A program made the translations under genes and the position numbers. A stretch of DNA of 64,000 nucleotides. Source: Podospora pseudoanserina. Taxonomy: Eukaryota > Ascomycota > Sordariomycetes > Sordariales > Podosporaceae. Positions 21,640 to 33,500 of the stretch are shown piece by piece. The notes below the pieces were generated by a model that searched no databases, was not told where the DNA came from, and saw only the letters and a program-made list of their open reading frames with translations. The stretch is from the NCBI RefSeq assembly GCF_035222485.1, contig NC_085924.1:4278001-4342000 (forward strand), given 5' to 3'. Each line of letters starts with the position of its first letter. Positions within the stretch are counted from its first letter, which is position 1.

Positions 21640-22931
21640 GGTGTGGAATAGTTCACGCGCGTCCGGGATATACATCCGTAGAGGCGTGGCTATGACAAAG
21701 TAGGAAGGCGAGTATGACGGACAGGACTTGGCCTGCGAGGTTGGCACTGGCACATGAGATGCGATGCTGAGTGGAGGTGGTGACTGTAACGGTGATGATT
21801 TGAGAGTGGTTCCGTTTGGGATTTTTATCGTCGTCGGGTTCTGCTGAGGGATGGGTGAGTTGGCACGGTTGACGGTTGGGTATCAGGGGTCAGCCCCGGT
21901 GGTCGCCAGTAGCCCAAAAGAACAATTCGCTGGTTTCTCGTCTTTAGATGCGGCCTGCTTTGAAGTCCGACACTGAAAGTCACACAATGCGCATCGGATG
22001 GTAATTGTGAGTCGTCTTCTGCCACCTTCCGTGTTGGTGAGCTAGCTGTCAACTGGCCGTCCAGATCGATACCGGAGATCAGGAAACCTGCGGCGCAACC
22101 AGAATCGGGAGTGTTTGGTGCAATCGACAAAAGAGGGAGGACGTCGATGATGTCTTGATGATATTGGGTGAAGTAAATAACAAATGTGATTGAGTCGATG
22201 TCTGATGTTTCACTCTCATCCCGGAAGGTGAGGTGAGGATTGCGGTGAGGTCAGTGGAGCTGAGCTGTCCGTTGGGCAGCTTGATAAGGAAGGCGATAAG
22301 AAAGGTACTTGGTTGTACGTACAATTTGGGTGCAGCCTTGAAGTACCGCCTGTGACCCCACTCGAGCTTCACTGCCGGACCGGGGATGGCGGGCTTGAAG
22401 CTCCGACCGAGCAGCTTCCTGCCGTCGCCACTAGCTTCGGCACTCAGTCCGGTGTCATATACACCTGCCCTATCTGGACTGTGATGGGATCTGCACATGT
22501 GTCCCCTCCGCAATGGTGGCCGTCTTTATCACAGATCAGATACCCGAGCGCCGGTCCCGGGCAGCAGCTCGAACCCTGCACTTCGTGGTTGTGTGACATG
22601 TTGGGGGTTGGGGGGGGGGGGGGGGGGGGAAGCAGGGGTTCCAGGGTGTCCTCGCGCGATATCTTGGGGATAAATGATGAGAGTCGTGTCGATGATGCAA
22701 AACCTCATGTTAGCTGCCCTGTCGCTTTGTCTCCAACTTTGTCTTCTGCATCTGGTGGTGCGGGGTAGCTCTCTCCCTTCCGGTGTCTCCTGCCACCTCA
22801 GCTAAAAGTCCACCTTCCATTTTTTTTTTTCTTTTTTTGGATAAAGAAGGGGAAAGAGCACCTTGATGGCAGAGGTGGAGTGAACCCCGCCTTTTCCCCA
22901 TCTTTGACATCTCGAGGAAACGCCGGCTGAA
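21640..22931. other. Divergent intergenic region with a G20 tract and a possible small exon
   Basis: About 1.3 kb separates the starts of the cupin gene (minus) and the F-box gene (plus). It holds a run of 20 G at 22610-22629. On the minus strand, an ATG frame at 22599-22444 encodes 51 residues with five Cys (cores GSSCCPGP, LICDKDG, HHCGGDTC). This looks like part of a small Cys-rich protein. A possible splice to coding-like sequence down to about 22080 exists but could not be completed. Otherwise I see only short frames. Confidence 0.35.
22610..22629. repeat. G20 homopolymer
   Basis: Twenty consecutive G on the plus strand, preceded by TTGGGGGTT. Confidence 0.95.
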
Positions 22932-24639
22932 ATGAGCCATCTTGAACACGACGCCGCAGTAGTGATGGGAGCCGAAGAACTCTCCAGGCTGGAGCTGCTT
23001 CCCGCTGAGCTGGTATACAGCATCTTATCTCACCTTTCACCCTTTGACCTTGTCGCTGTCTCGGCGACATCACGCACCCTCTACACCCGTGCCAGTGCCG
23101 ATCACCTCTGGCAAGCTCTGATTCAAGAAAACGTCCCTGGTATCCAAGTCAGGACTCCAGCACCATGCCGGAGCTTCAAAGCTCTCTACCGGGCCCATGA
23201 TCCCTACTGGTACCTGCCAAAATACAAGATATGGTTCGCAGATGTCAACCTCACCGGCAGACTCATCATCGTCCGCTACGACCCCCGAAGGGGCTGCATC
23301 GAAGGCTACCAACTCGTCGCCGCAAACCGAAGTCGCACCTTTCAACCCTGGGAAGCCAACCGCAACGTCTCGATTCACCACTTTGACCCTGTCGTTCAAC
23401 TTCACATGGACAAGACCATGATCCAGCTGGACGCCGTCGACTCTGCCGACTCTCTTGCCTTCGACTCGGACAGTCCGGCTTGGGCCCGTTTCAACACCAT
23501 CAACCTCCGCCTTGTCCGTTCTCGCACCTCCTCGATGGAAGGTAACTTCTCTCGCTCACCCTCCCCAGCTTCAATCGCTCCGCCTAAACCCTCACGTCTC
23601 CTCTCTGAGCGTCAAATGCAGAATTACACCGACTCGATGTATGCAACCATCTTCCACACCCGCGTCCTTTCCTCCGACGAGATCGCCTTCTGCGCCTCCC
23701 CCAAGTTTCCCTACGGCTTCATCTGGCCACCCCCCGCCATCCCCTCGGGCCACCGCGTCTTCGGAACAGCCGCCAAGCTCTCCAGTGGACAGCACTTCAA
23801 ACCAGAGACCCGCCCCTCCTCCCGTTCCGACCTCTCCGACAAGGCCTTTGTGATCAAGACATGGCTTGCCACGCGCATCCCCGGCCGAGCTGTTTACAAT
23901 ATGTCCGTCATCGCAGATCCGTTAACCGTAAGCATGAGGAACCTGCCCCTTGCCGTCCGGGGAGACGACGCCGTAGACGACGCCCTAGACGACGACGTCT
24001 CAATCCGGATGCAGATAGGGCAGGAACTCGCTACTTATGCCACACTGGACCCGAAACTGTACACCCCGACAAAAGAAAAGCCGTTTAGGGGGATCTGGGT
24101 AGGGGATTACTCGGGTCACGGGTGTGAATTTCTTCTTGTCACGCAACCAGATGATGAGACGCCTTTTGATGCCGAGAGTATCCAACCCCGTGAGCAAGAG
24201 TCACCCGACGAGTTTGAGAAGCGAAAACACGACGAAACTGTCTATCGTGGTCCGCTGGAGGCGGTTAAACTTACGGGTGACCCTAACGTTCCCCGAGGGG
24301 AGGTAACCTTTCGAGTTGCGGACCTAGGAGAAAGGGGGCTCGTCAATATCTGCCAATATGAACCGTTTGAGGGGGTGAGGATTGTGAAGAGCCAGGGACA
24401 TGTGGGCTCGACGGGATTTGTCAATGGTGAGTTCTTCGATCTATCTACCTGTGGCGGGAGGGACGAGGATGATGGCTGACAGACCCCATAAATTTATTTG
24501 GGATGGCGCGACAGATAGCTTTATTGAGTCGCAGTTGTTGTTGATCAGCCACGATAGGCTGGCGCAGTATTGGTCTGAGTTTGGCCATGTGAGTTTCCTT
24601 CAGAGGGTGGATATTGATGGGTTTTTGGCCCCGGCGTAG
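22932..24639 (+). CDS. F-box protein, FBXO31-like, two exons, 539 aa
   Basis: A predicted substrate adaptor of an SCF (Skp1-Cullin-F-box) ubiquitin ligase. The F-box lies at about residues 18-65 (LELLPAELVYSILSHLSPFDL..., then LWQALI). The C-terminal half carries motifs of the fungal and animal FBXO31-type domain: RGIWVGDYSGHGCEFLL and, at the very end, ISHDRLAQYW followed by GHVSFLQRVDID. Exon 1 (22932-24426) joins exon 2 (24515-24639) through an 88-nt intron with donor GTGAGT, a GCTGAC branch and acceptor GACAG. This acceptor keeps phase and gives 540 codons, whereas the nearer CTGACAG at 24482 breaks the frame. The central region is Ser/Pro-rich. No regulatory element is evident. It converges with the sulfite oxidase gene, 197 bp apart. 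Confidence 0.85.
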
Positions 24640-24836
24640 AGAGCTTTTTTGGGGTTGTGATGGTGGTGAGATAACAGATTGGCTATTTGCATAGAGCGGC
24701 TTGCTCCGAGGTGTAAATCATGATCAAATTAATGTATTTGAACCAAATAATTGGCGTTTTCCTATTTGAGGCGCCATGAAACCTCATGATATATCCCCAA
24801 ACGCCATATCTACCAGACCGTCCCCAGCCAGCACCG

Positions 24837-26894
24837 TCACTTGCCATTCCCAGTACTCTCAGAAGCAGCCCTCATCCCCTCCCTAACCTCTTCCGCCTCC
24901 TTCCTGAACCCACACCCATACGTCTCCCCCGTATTCCACACCAACCCTCCCTTACCCCCGTTCCCCTTGGTGCACTCGGGACAAATCTTTACCCTATGCC
25001 ACGCCGTCGCCAGGTTGCCCCGGACATTATATATCCCCTTGTGGCTCTCCGGCTGGGTATTGTAACTCTCGTCCGTGGCCTTGACAATAAGCGTGGTGCA
25101 CTGCTTCTTAGGCAACTGTCCCATCAAGCTCACCGACCGGCCGAATCCATCCTCACAGTCCTGCCCAACCTTTGCCAGGGCCGGGGGTAAGGGGACAGTG
25201 GGTGGGAGGGAGAGGACGGGAAGAGTACCGTTGTATCTCCACCTTGTCCACCCCCAGCTCTTGTTCCCATAGCACGGCGTGGCTGGGTTGGAGCAGTCGT
25301 CCACGAGCTGGGCCTGGTCCCACGTCGCGCCGCCGTCGAGGGAGACATCAACGCGCGTGATTTTTCTGCCCCCGCCAGAGTAGGCGTATCCCTGGAGGGC
25401 AATGGGTTCATTGTCCGGTGTTGTTTCCGGACAGGGGGTATTGCCGTCAGAAGAGGTCGGTTTGGGGGTGAAGCCCACCTTTTGCGGTGTAGCCGCCATA
25501 TCAATCGTTCTCCGCCCCCCATTCACCCTCTCCCCACTCCCAATACCTCCCCCCGGCATCCAAGAAACTTTCTTGACACATTCCCCCACCCAGACCCCCG
25601 TTATCGCGCTCGTCACCGGCATCTCCTGTATGCTCGGCGCCTTGTCCCAATCCTCCTTGCCCCCTTCGTTCGGCCCGAAGCTCTTGTAATCCCTCCTCTG
25701 CCACTGACTCGTCGCCTCCTCGTCCGAGATGACAATCCTGCTCAGCCACTTTACGCTCCTGGCAGCCACATTCCCCGGCACCACCACCCTGAGTGGGAAC
25801 CCGTGATCCCTCGGGAGTGTTTCTCCGTTCATCCCCCACGCGAGCAGCACGTCCCCGTTTTGGTCGGTCGCTTTCGGGAGCGGTATACTGGCCGAGTAAG
25901 CCTCCCTGCCGACAAACCAAGCGTGCATATCTTTTTCGTTCTCTTGTTGTTCCAACTCGAGCCCAGCATCTTTTAGTAGATCTTTCAGCTTCACGCCCTC
26001 CCAAACCGCGTTACTTATCGCGCCGACCCCCCACTGCAACCCGTTCGTTTTCCCTGCGTGTCGCGTCATGTCGTTCCTCCTGTTTCCACTGCACTGCAAC
26101 GTTGCCGTAACCCTCTCCGTTTTAAATCTCTTTTTCAGCTCCCCAATCGTATACCTCCTCTCCTCCCCATCAGGTAACTCCACCACCAACTCCCCCCCAT
26201 CCTCTTCAGGAACCCACATATGATGCCGCACATAAAACATCCCATTCTCGGTGTAAAACCCCTTATCCAGCTCCTGGTTAGGCGGCTCCGCGTTCCTAGG
26301 CTTGTAAGTGTGCGTTATAAGTCTTTTGTCCCGCACCGGATCGTTTACGAATGGGTCTTCGATGCTCGTGGCGGGTGGTTTCCCGTCTGGACCGAGGTCG
26401 GAAGGGTGGATGTACCCGATTAGATACTCTTCTAGGATCTCTTGGACGTGAGGGGAGTTGTGGATGGTGAAAATTTCCCAGTAGGGCTCTAGGGAGCCGC
26501 CGGCGGCGCGGAGGATGACGTCCCCGCCTGGGTGGGCGGGGAGCCAGGAGGTGATGTTGTAGACTTTGTTGTTGAGGGTTACCCATGGTTCGGGGGAGCT
26601 GGGGCCGTGAGACTGGTGGATTTCGGAGAGGTGGTAGAGCGGGAGGGAGGGGGAGGGGGAAGGGTCGAGGGAGGAGGTTTCGGATTTGGATAGGAGAGGG
26701 AGGGTGAGGAGGAGGGAGGTGGTTAGGAGGAGGCTGGCGAGGTGGGAGGCTTTGGGGGGTGGTTTTGGGTGATGGGGTGGGCTGGTAGTGTGTAGCGGTC
26801 GAGGGAGAAGTCGGAGGTTGATCGGGGGCGCGCGTCGGGGCCGGCTATGGTTGAGGAGGGAGGTGATGGCTATTCGGGGGATGCGTGTCGCCAT
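24837..26894 (-). CDS. Sulfite oxidase, mitochondrial type, 685 aa
   Basis: This enzyme oxidises sulfite to sulfate with a molybdenum cofactor and passes electrons through heme to cytochrome c, in the mitochondrial intermembrane space. The chosen ATG (26894) opens an Arg-rich, Pro-rich targeting leader followed by a hydrophobic segment at residues about 50-69. This fits import with release or anchoring at the inner membrane. A cytochrome b5 domain follows (residues about 86-165) with heme ligands in HPGG (His121) and His145. The molybdopterin domain spans about 210-460, with the Mo-ligand Cys268 in LQCSGNRRN. The dimerisation domain fills the C-terminus. The order cytochrome b5 then Mo domain separates it from nitrate reductase, which has them reversed plus a FAD domain. 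It is a single exon. The frame extends upstream without a better start. Confidence 0.92.
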   Translation of the reverse strand: MATRIPRIAITSLLNHSRPRRAPPINLRLLPRPLHTTSPPHHPKPPPKASHLASLLLTTSLLLTLPLLSKSETSSLDPSPSPSLPLYHLSEIHQSHGPSSPEPWVTLNNKVYNITSWLPAHPGGDVILRAAGGSLEPYWEIFTIHNSPHVQEILEEYLIGYIHPSDLGPDGKPPATSIEDPFVNDPVRDKRLITHTYKPRNAEPPNQELDKGFYTENGMFYVRHHMWVPEEDGGELVVELPDGEERRYTIGELKKRFKTERVTATLQCSGNRRNDMTRHAGKTNGLQWGVGAISNAVWEGVKLKDLLKDAGLELEQQENEKDMHAWFVGREAYSASIPLPKATDQNGDVLLAWGMNGETLPRDHGFPLRVVVPGNVAARSVKWLSRIVISDEEATSQWQRRDYKSFGPNEGGKEDWDKAPSIQEMPVTSAITGVWVGECVKKVSWMPGGGIGSGERVNGGRRTIDMAATPQKVGFTPKPTSSDGNTPCPETTPDNEPIALQGYAYSGGGRKITRVDVSLDGGATWDQAQLVDDCSNPATPCYGNKSWGWTRWRYNGTLPVLSLPPTVPLPPALAKVGQDCEDGFGRSVSLMGQLPKKQCTTLIVKATDESYNTQPESHKGIYNVRGNLATAWHRVKICPECTKGNGGKGGLVWNTGETYGCGFRKEAEEVREGMRAASESTGNGK

Positions 26895-27597
26895 GGATGG
26901 TGGAGGCTGTGTGTGTGTAGATTTGGTAAGCTTTGTGCAAATGTCAGGAAGGAGTTTAGATAAAAGAATACAAACCGGTCCAGAGATATCTTCTCGTTTT
27001 CTCTCCACAAACCCAACAGGATGGAAGGGTCATCTGATCGCCCTGTTGTACAGGGAACAACATAAGACACGGGCGTCGGAAGCGGCTGCGGAAGCGAACA
27101 CGGCGTTGGGGGCGGTCGGACACCTACTAGCAGTCATCCAATGTCTGCCCACCACGCAGCGGCCGCGCTGTTCACCGCCAGACGAACACGATAGGAAGCC
27201 ATACCAGAGCAAGATTCAGTTGGGCAGCCGATGGTTGCCGTCGATAGAAAGAAGTTGTTATGTCAGGGTCCAGCCAAGCTGCACGTCGGGAGCGTTCCGA
27301 TTCGAAAACACCTCCTGTGATTGGCCAACCGACTGCTTCACAAGCCCGCCTGGAGCCCGCACCAGCGCGGCGCTGTGCCGCTGTGGAGCAGAAGCTTTTC
27401 CCCGGATTTTCAGCGGCTTCGACGGCGCCTTGGCTCTGAAACTAGCGCTGTCTTGGCGGTGCAACTACAGTCCACACTGCTCATCAAAGGCAAAGAGAAA
27501 AGAAAACCACTGGTGGTACCTATCCAATTCCAACTACCTTATTTTGCTGTGAGATTTTGTAACAAGAAAAAGCAACGAAAAAGGAAACCCTCTCCAT
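26895..27597. other. Sulfite oxidase upstream region, no gene
   Basis: About 700 bp between the sulfite oxidase start and the 3' end of the next minus-strand gene. The plus-strand frame at 26788-27552 overlaps the sulfite oxidase start antisense and has no domain. I treat this as promoter and 3'-UTR DNA. Confidence 0.5.
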
Positions 27598-30500
27598 CTA
27601 CTGCTTGCCCAACCTCTCTTCGTAGCTATTGGCCTCAGGTTCTTGAGGCTCATCGTACTCATCTCCATACCCATACCCACCATCCCCATACAGGTCATCC
27701 TCCCCCGTGGCCCCGAGAACATGTCCGTACGGATACAAGCCGTCGTCATCTTGATCGGCCTGTCCCATGAGATCCATGTACCACGCCCACGGGTGCTCAG
27801 CCTGCTCAGCCTGCTCCGCACTCTCCGTCCTCTTCAAAGCCGACGGGATGGCGCCCTGGTGCTGCCTCGGCGGCGACTGTCCCCTCTCCAACGGCTCCCT
27901 GAAACTAATGTTCCTCGCCCTCTTCCCAAGAGTTTGTATAGGGATCGCTCGCCTGTCAGCCTCAGCCTTCACCTCTTCATTTTCGTTTTCCAATCGCGTC
28001 GTTCTAAGGTAGGTCATGTCAGTCTCTCATGCGATCACACGTCCCAGATAATGAATGGAGACACTTACAGGCGCCTATACTCCTTCTCAGACCTCGCCAA
28101 CTTGCCCAATTCGGCTTTGATCTCTTTCCATCTCCTCTCATCGTGTCTATTTCCCATCTGTGTTAGCGCCACCTCATAATGGGGGAATACTAGACGTCGA
28201 AAAACTTACTTGCTCATCTCTCCGTTCGCGCTATTCTTCTTCTTATCCTTCAACACATTCAACCGATCCCTCTGCTCCTCCTTCTTCCTCACCGTCTGGC
28301 TAACAAGAGCTAGCAATCGTTGCCACTGATTGAGCGGCCCGTCCCCAATCATCTGCTTCACTTCATCATCCCACTCGGCAATGGCCTTGAACTCCTCCTC
28401 CAACACCTTGTCCTCTTGGGCGATCTGCTGTTCCGTTTCCTTGTCAGGCTTGTACGTGCCGTCCTCGGAGTCTCTTCTCTGTCTCTTCCCCGGGGGCTGC
28501 TTCGTGGCACTGGTATCTGGCGGCAGCTTTCGTTTCCCAGGCTGGTTCTCCGCGGGGGTCTCCTCATCCTCATCAGAGACAACGAGGAACTCGTCGGATG
28601 ATTCGGACGTCTCGCCGGTGGGGACATAGTCGGGATCCTCCTCTCGTTGCTGACGCCTTCGCCTCTTTTCCTCTTTTTCCCTTGTTCTTTGCTTTTGTTC
28701 CTCGGTCAGCGGACGACGTGCAGTCGGTTTCTTGCTGGACGTTGTAGGCTGTGGAGCTACTGGAGGCTGTGGAACCACTGGAGGTTGCGGAGGTTGTGGA
28801 GGATCAGGACCCCCCGTTGGTGGTTCAGTCTGCTGAGTACCACCACCGCCGCCGCCGCCGCCACCACCACCACGACCACCACCATCACCATCGTTTTCAT
28901 TGTCGCTAACTGGAAAATCGTCAACCTCACCCAGACCAACACGGCCTGGTCTGATCCTTGTCGTCCTCAATCCCCACTGGTTCCCATCATGTCCCAGTCC
29001 CTCCATGATCTCCTTGTACTGCCACGGTTTCAACCCCTGTGGAAGCCCTCTCATCCCGATCCGTCTTTCGATCTGCCCCACCATGTGTCTCTGACTGACA
29101 GTCCGCATGTTCTCCCGCATGGTCCTAGGGCTGAAGCGCTGCCCCGGAGCCCTATACGGTCCTTCGTCCGGAAATTCAAACCGATCGGGCTCGTCTGCCG
29201 AGTTGTCGTCCTGTGACGAGTGATAATCTTCCAGGGCACCCTCCTCATCCTCATCTGCCTCCTCCTCCTCCTCCTCCTCCTCCTCCTCCTCTGTCGAGCT
29301 GCTCACCTGCACCGGCGTGGTCTGAGTCCCAGCCGAGACATCGGTACGTTTCTCAGGTGTATCCCCAGCGCCATCAAACCCCATCCCATCCACCTCATCA
29401 TCATAACCCCCCCCCACCGACACCAAAGTACTATTCCCCTCCCCAACCCCAATACCCAACCCCGGCGTCCTCCCAGTCTGAGCCATATACCTACTCCACT
29501 TCCTCGGACTCCTCTTCCTAATCTCACTTACCGGGACCCCCCCTTCCCAACTCCCCCTCGAAGCCGCCACCAGCCCAGCCATGCCATCATCCTCATCAAA
29601 CCACGCCGGTCTAGCCCGCACATTCGGCACGTCAGGATCAAACGGGGTCTCCCACTCAAACCCCGTCAGATCCTCCGCCGGGATCCCCTCGTCGGTAAAA
29701 ACCCCCAGCTTGAGCGGTTTCCCGACAGGGTTGGTGCACCACTTCTCCAACCACTCGACATGTATCTCATCCCCGTAGTGCTCGTCCCACTTGGCGGCAT
29801 CCCAGCCCTGGCCGACGAAGTCCATGCAGATGGGGCATGGCTCACGCTTGTGCACTTTGCGGAAGTGGTCGACTGCCGTCTCGGGGGTGCGTAAAACAGG
29901 GAGGTAGCACTGGAAGAAGGGACAGTTTCTCGTCTGGAGAGCCAGGTCTTGAATGGCCCTCGCGCGGAGTTCTTCCGGCATGGGTGGCGGGCGGAGGGTG
30001 TAAGGTTGGATGCCTACTTTGGAGATGAGGTTAGGGGACATGTTGGGTTTGTGGGCGGTGACCACCTCGCTGATGACGGGTGGATCTTCCAGGGGAGGGT
30101 CGGTAGGGTCGATTGTGGGAGGTGCTCCGGGGGGGAGCTTGGTGGTGTACAGCAGCTTTGCTTTTGTCAGCGTGTCCAACGCCTTGATGTCTTCCAGCGT
30201 GGAGTAAGGTGATTTGGGAGGGGAAGCTGGCTTCTTGTTTTCCGCGCCGGGACGCGGGGGACGGGGGGTGGTGTCTGTTGGGTCGAACTTGGAGGCGTCA
30301 CGCTTGCCGGGAGGATAGGGGTTGGCAGGACTGGTGCTGGCAGGACTGGTGCTGGCAGGAGCGGGTGGGGTGGGATCACTTTCGCCGGTGAGTTCTTGGA
30401 TCCTCTTCCTGTATACTTGGTCTAAGGTTTCCCTGTTTTTGTAGCCGGCTGCTTCTGCCTCGTTGTTGGCGTGTACTTGGTTCCAGTAGTTTTCCTTTGC

Positions 30501-33500
30501 CGTGATATCTGGGAGACCAACCCCGGGCTTGGTGCTTGGCCACTTTCTAATCCAGTATCCAGGGCGGTTTGGATTTTCTACCCAATGCTGGGGGTCGGGC
30601 GAAATCACACCCGTCTTTGCCGGGCTCTTCTTTGTTGGCTTGGCCGTGGGGGTTGGTTCCTTCGTTGGCTCTTTGGGAGCCCTCTTCGCCGCCCGTCCTG
30701 CAAAGGCCTGGGCGATACGGGGGTCGACAGCACCCTTGGGCTTACGGGGGGCTGTGAGTGGTGTCGGAGATCCCCTGGGCTTTCGGGGTGTCCTGATTCT
30801 AGAACGTGCGACGGGTTTGACCGGTTTGACCCGGGGTGTAGTATAATGGCTCGGCGTTGGCGTTCCCGTCTCAGTGGGAAGGGTCACTCTCCGCCTCTTG
30901 TGGCGGGTCGGACTGGGAGTCGGCTGCATACGGGGCTTTTCTTTAGGCTGCTCCTGTTGCACAGGCGCGACGCTCAGATGTAGTGGCCGCGTGAGCGGTG
31001 GTGGCTCGGATTGTTCCGGCAACTCTGGCTTGTCCTTCAGTATCTTCACGAGTTGAAAATGATCTGGAAGGAATTCTAGCACCGGAACTTTCAACTGTTT
31101 CTCCCAAGGCTGCCACGTCCCCAAGTCTTCCATCGGTGTCGCACGATACAATTGCCAGTCAAAGTTGTGCGTAACCGGCGGCGGTTTGTATCTGCCCCAT
31201 AGCTTTTTCTGTGGAGTTTCGGTGTAGATGTCGCGATATCCGAACGGCTGATGCTCATAGATGCCCTCAAAAACCGGCAACGATTGCTCATCCACCTTGT
31301 TGATCCGCAGGTAAGGGTGGACAATGAGCCTCCGGGTCACTTCCCATTCAGTCTCAGTCATGGATGGACTAACAAGAATGTCAGGGAGGTCAGGGTCAAA
31401 CCCTTGGGTGATGCTGAAGTGGTCCGTCTTGCTGTCAAACGGCCCCCCATTTTCCATCACTTTGCCCACGAACTCTCGGAGTTTGTCAAGTGAGATCTCC
31501 CATAGAGACAGTGGACACTCATGCACCGAAGCCCCGTCGTAGGAGGCGTCCTGGAAACTATACCTCCTCCAGACCGGTCGTGACACGATAAACTGAGGGA
31601 ACAGGCTGAGTGGGCTGGGTGCTTGAACACCCTTCGGGTAGATCGCTTCCTTTGTCAGCTTCTCTATCTTCGCCATCAACTCGACAAACGCCTCAACAAG
31701 AGGCGTAAAGGCTCTGCTTAATGCCGGGGTAAACTCTGCATCCGGGCTACTCGTATCGAGTACGTCGACAAGGCTTATGTAGAGGGATGGAGGTACACCC
31801 GTTTCGTCAGCAACAGGGTATTTTCCAAAGTGTGGCCCGAGCCAGTTCTCGCCAGGAAAGAAAACCTCGAGGTAGGTCAGCCCAGCGAAAGGGACCCCTT
31901 CTGCTGTCTTCCAGATTTCACTCGCAAGGATCGGTCTCAGCAACCTCTCGGCAACAATCGATGGAGCCGTGAGTTCCAAGTGCGTCAGATACCAGTCGTC
32001 AGACGCGCTGTCATATGCCTTTGTCTGGCCAGGGGCTAAAATGTGCCATCGATCGGAAACCTGCCCCGACCCCCCTGGAGCGAATGCCCGAAGCGTTACC
32101 GCGTAAGTGTATTTCTTCGCGTTGACTATGTCGAGTTGCGCCGCAATTACCTCCCAATTTGACTTGAGAAAGGCCAAGCCTCCATATGTTACCGGAGCTT
32201 TGGTTGGATTGCCCTGCTCGTCGGTGGTGAAGGCATTTATCAGCGCAGCTGGGATCGCTGGGCGGCCTGGACGGTCACGGATAGCTCCCGGTACTAACAC
32301 ACGGCATACTTGTTGCATCCAGCGGCTGTACTGATTCGTGAAGAAGGCAGTGGCAGGAGCATCGTCCCCGGCAGGCAACGGCAACCGAAGGTAAGCAACG
32401 TCTGGTCTACCTCTCCCTTTCAACTGTGGCCAGTCCAAGGTGACCTTTCCAACATGGTGTCTGGCTCCCGGCTCCCACTTCCAGGGAATGGGGTCATGTG
32501 GACCTGCCACGAAGGGGATCAGCTTCCCAAAGTACGCGCTGTCTCCTGGACGGTATTGCTTGTCGATCTGCTGGCAAAGCCAGTTGAATGCGACGCGGTC
32601 CTTGGCAAGGGCACCTACCCCAGCACACTGCACGCGGCAGGCATGCTGGTTGATATCAGCGAGAAATGCGTCCTTCTCCTCTTGCAACTCATAATCCTTG
32701 CTGGGATCCATGATGTAGAGGTTGTAAGTTACTCCAGCTCTGCTGTCGAGGCCAAGCAGACGGTCAACGGCGTCCACAAAGCTGTTAAAAATCCCACGAC
32801 GGAACCAGACAACACCCTGATACCCATGAAGCGGGATCATCAGGCTCTTTCCAGGCTGGAAATCAGTTTCCTTGGCGAATTGCTTCTCCAACTGACCAAC
32901 CTTGGTTTTGAACGTCGGTGCCCTGTTCTCGTCCAGTGACCATCGATCCGAGGCATTGTCGAGGGTCGACAGCGGTGGGTATTCTGCTAGATTCCTCCAC
33001 TGCTTACTTTTCGGAGGTTCCTCATCTGCCATGCCACCTCTGATGTGCAGGTTGTCGTCGCTCTCGTCCTCTTCCTCTTCCATGTCCCAATCGTCATCTA
33101 AACCTCCACCGCGAAGGCCTATCTGGTTTGTTTCCATCATGTCGAGATAGGCGTTCACGTCCAAATCACCTTCGCGCGAGGCAAGGTCCTCCAGCGCCAA
33201 CATGTCCACATCGGAGCCTTCCTTGGTGCTCTCCCCATCAGACACGAGGTCTTGCTCTTCCCCCATCACCACATCTGACCCACCATCTGAGCTCACCTCC
33301 ACCGCCTCGAACCATGTCTCCTCGAGCTCGTCCTCCCACTCATCCTCTTCCAGTTCTTCGAGATCATTCTCACCTCCTCGAAGCCCTGCATCGTCCTGGA
33401 GCCGGGGCATCCATGGCGGCGGTTTGAGCTGCCAATTCCCCTCGTCATCAGCGTATACATCCAGGTCATTCTCATGATAAGGCCTCCGTTTCAGCCCCGC

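Noticed and set aside
22313-22768. Plus-strand 151-codon frame as a gene
   Set aside because: It reads through the G20 tract as poly-Gly, has no domain, and lies antisense to a more plausible Cys-rich frame.
24427-24482. 56-nt intron in the F-box gene ending at the nearer CTGACAG
   Set aside because: It breaks the frame. The acceptor at 24514 restores the conserved C-terminal motif.
26788-27552. 254-codon plus-strand frame as a gene
   Set aside because: It overlaps the sulfite oxidase start antisense, has shadow-type composition and no domain.
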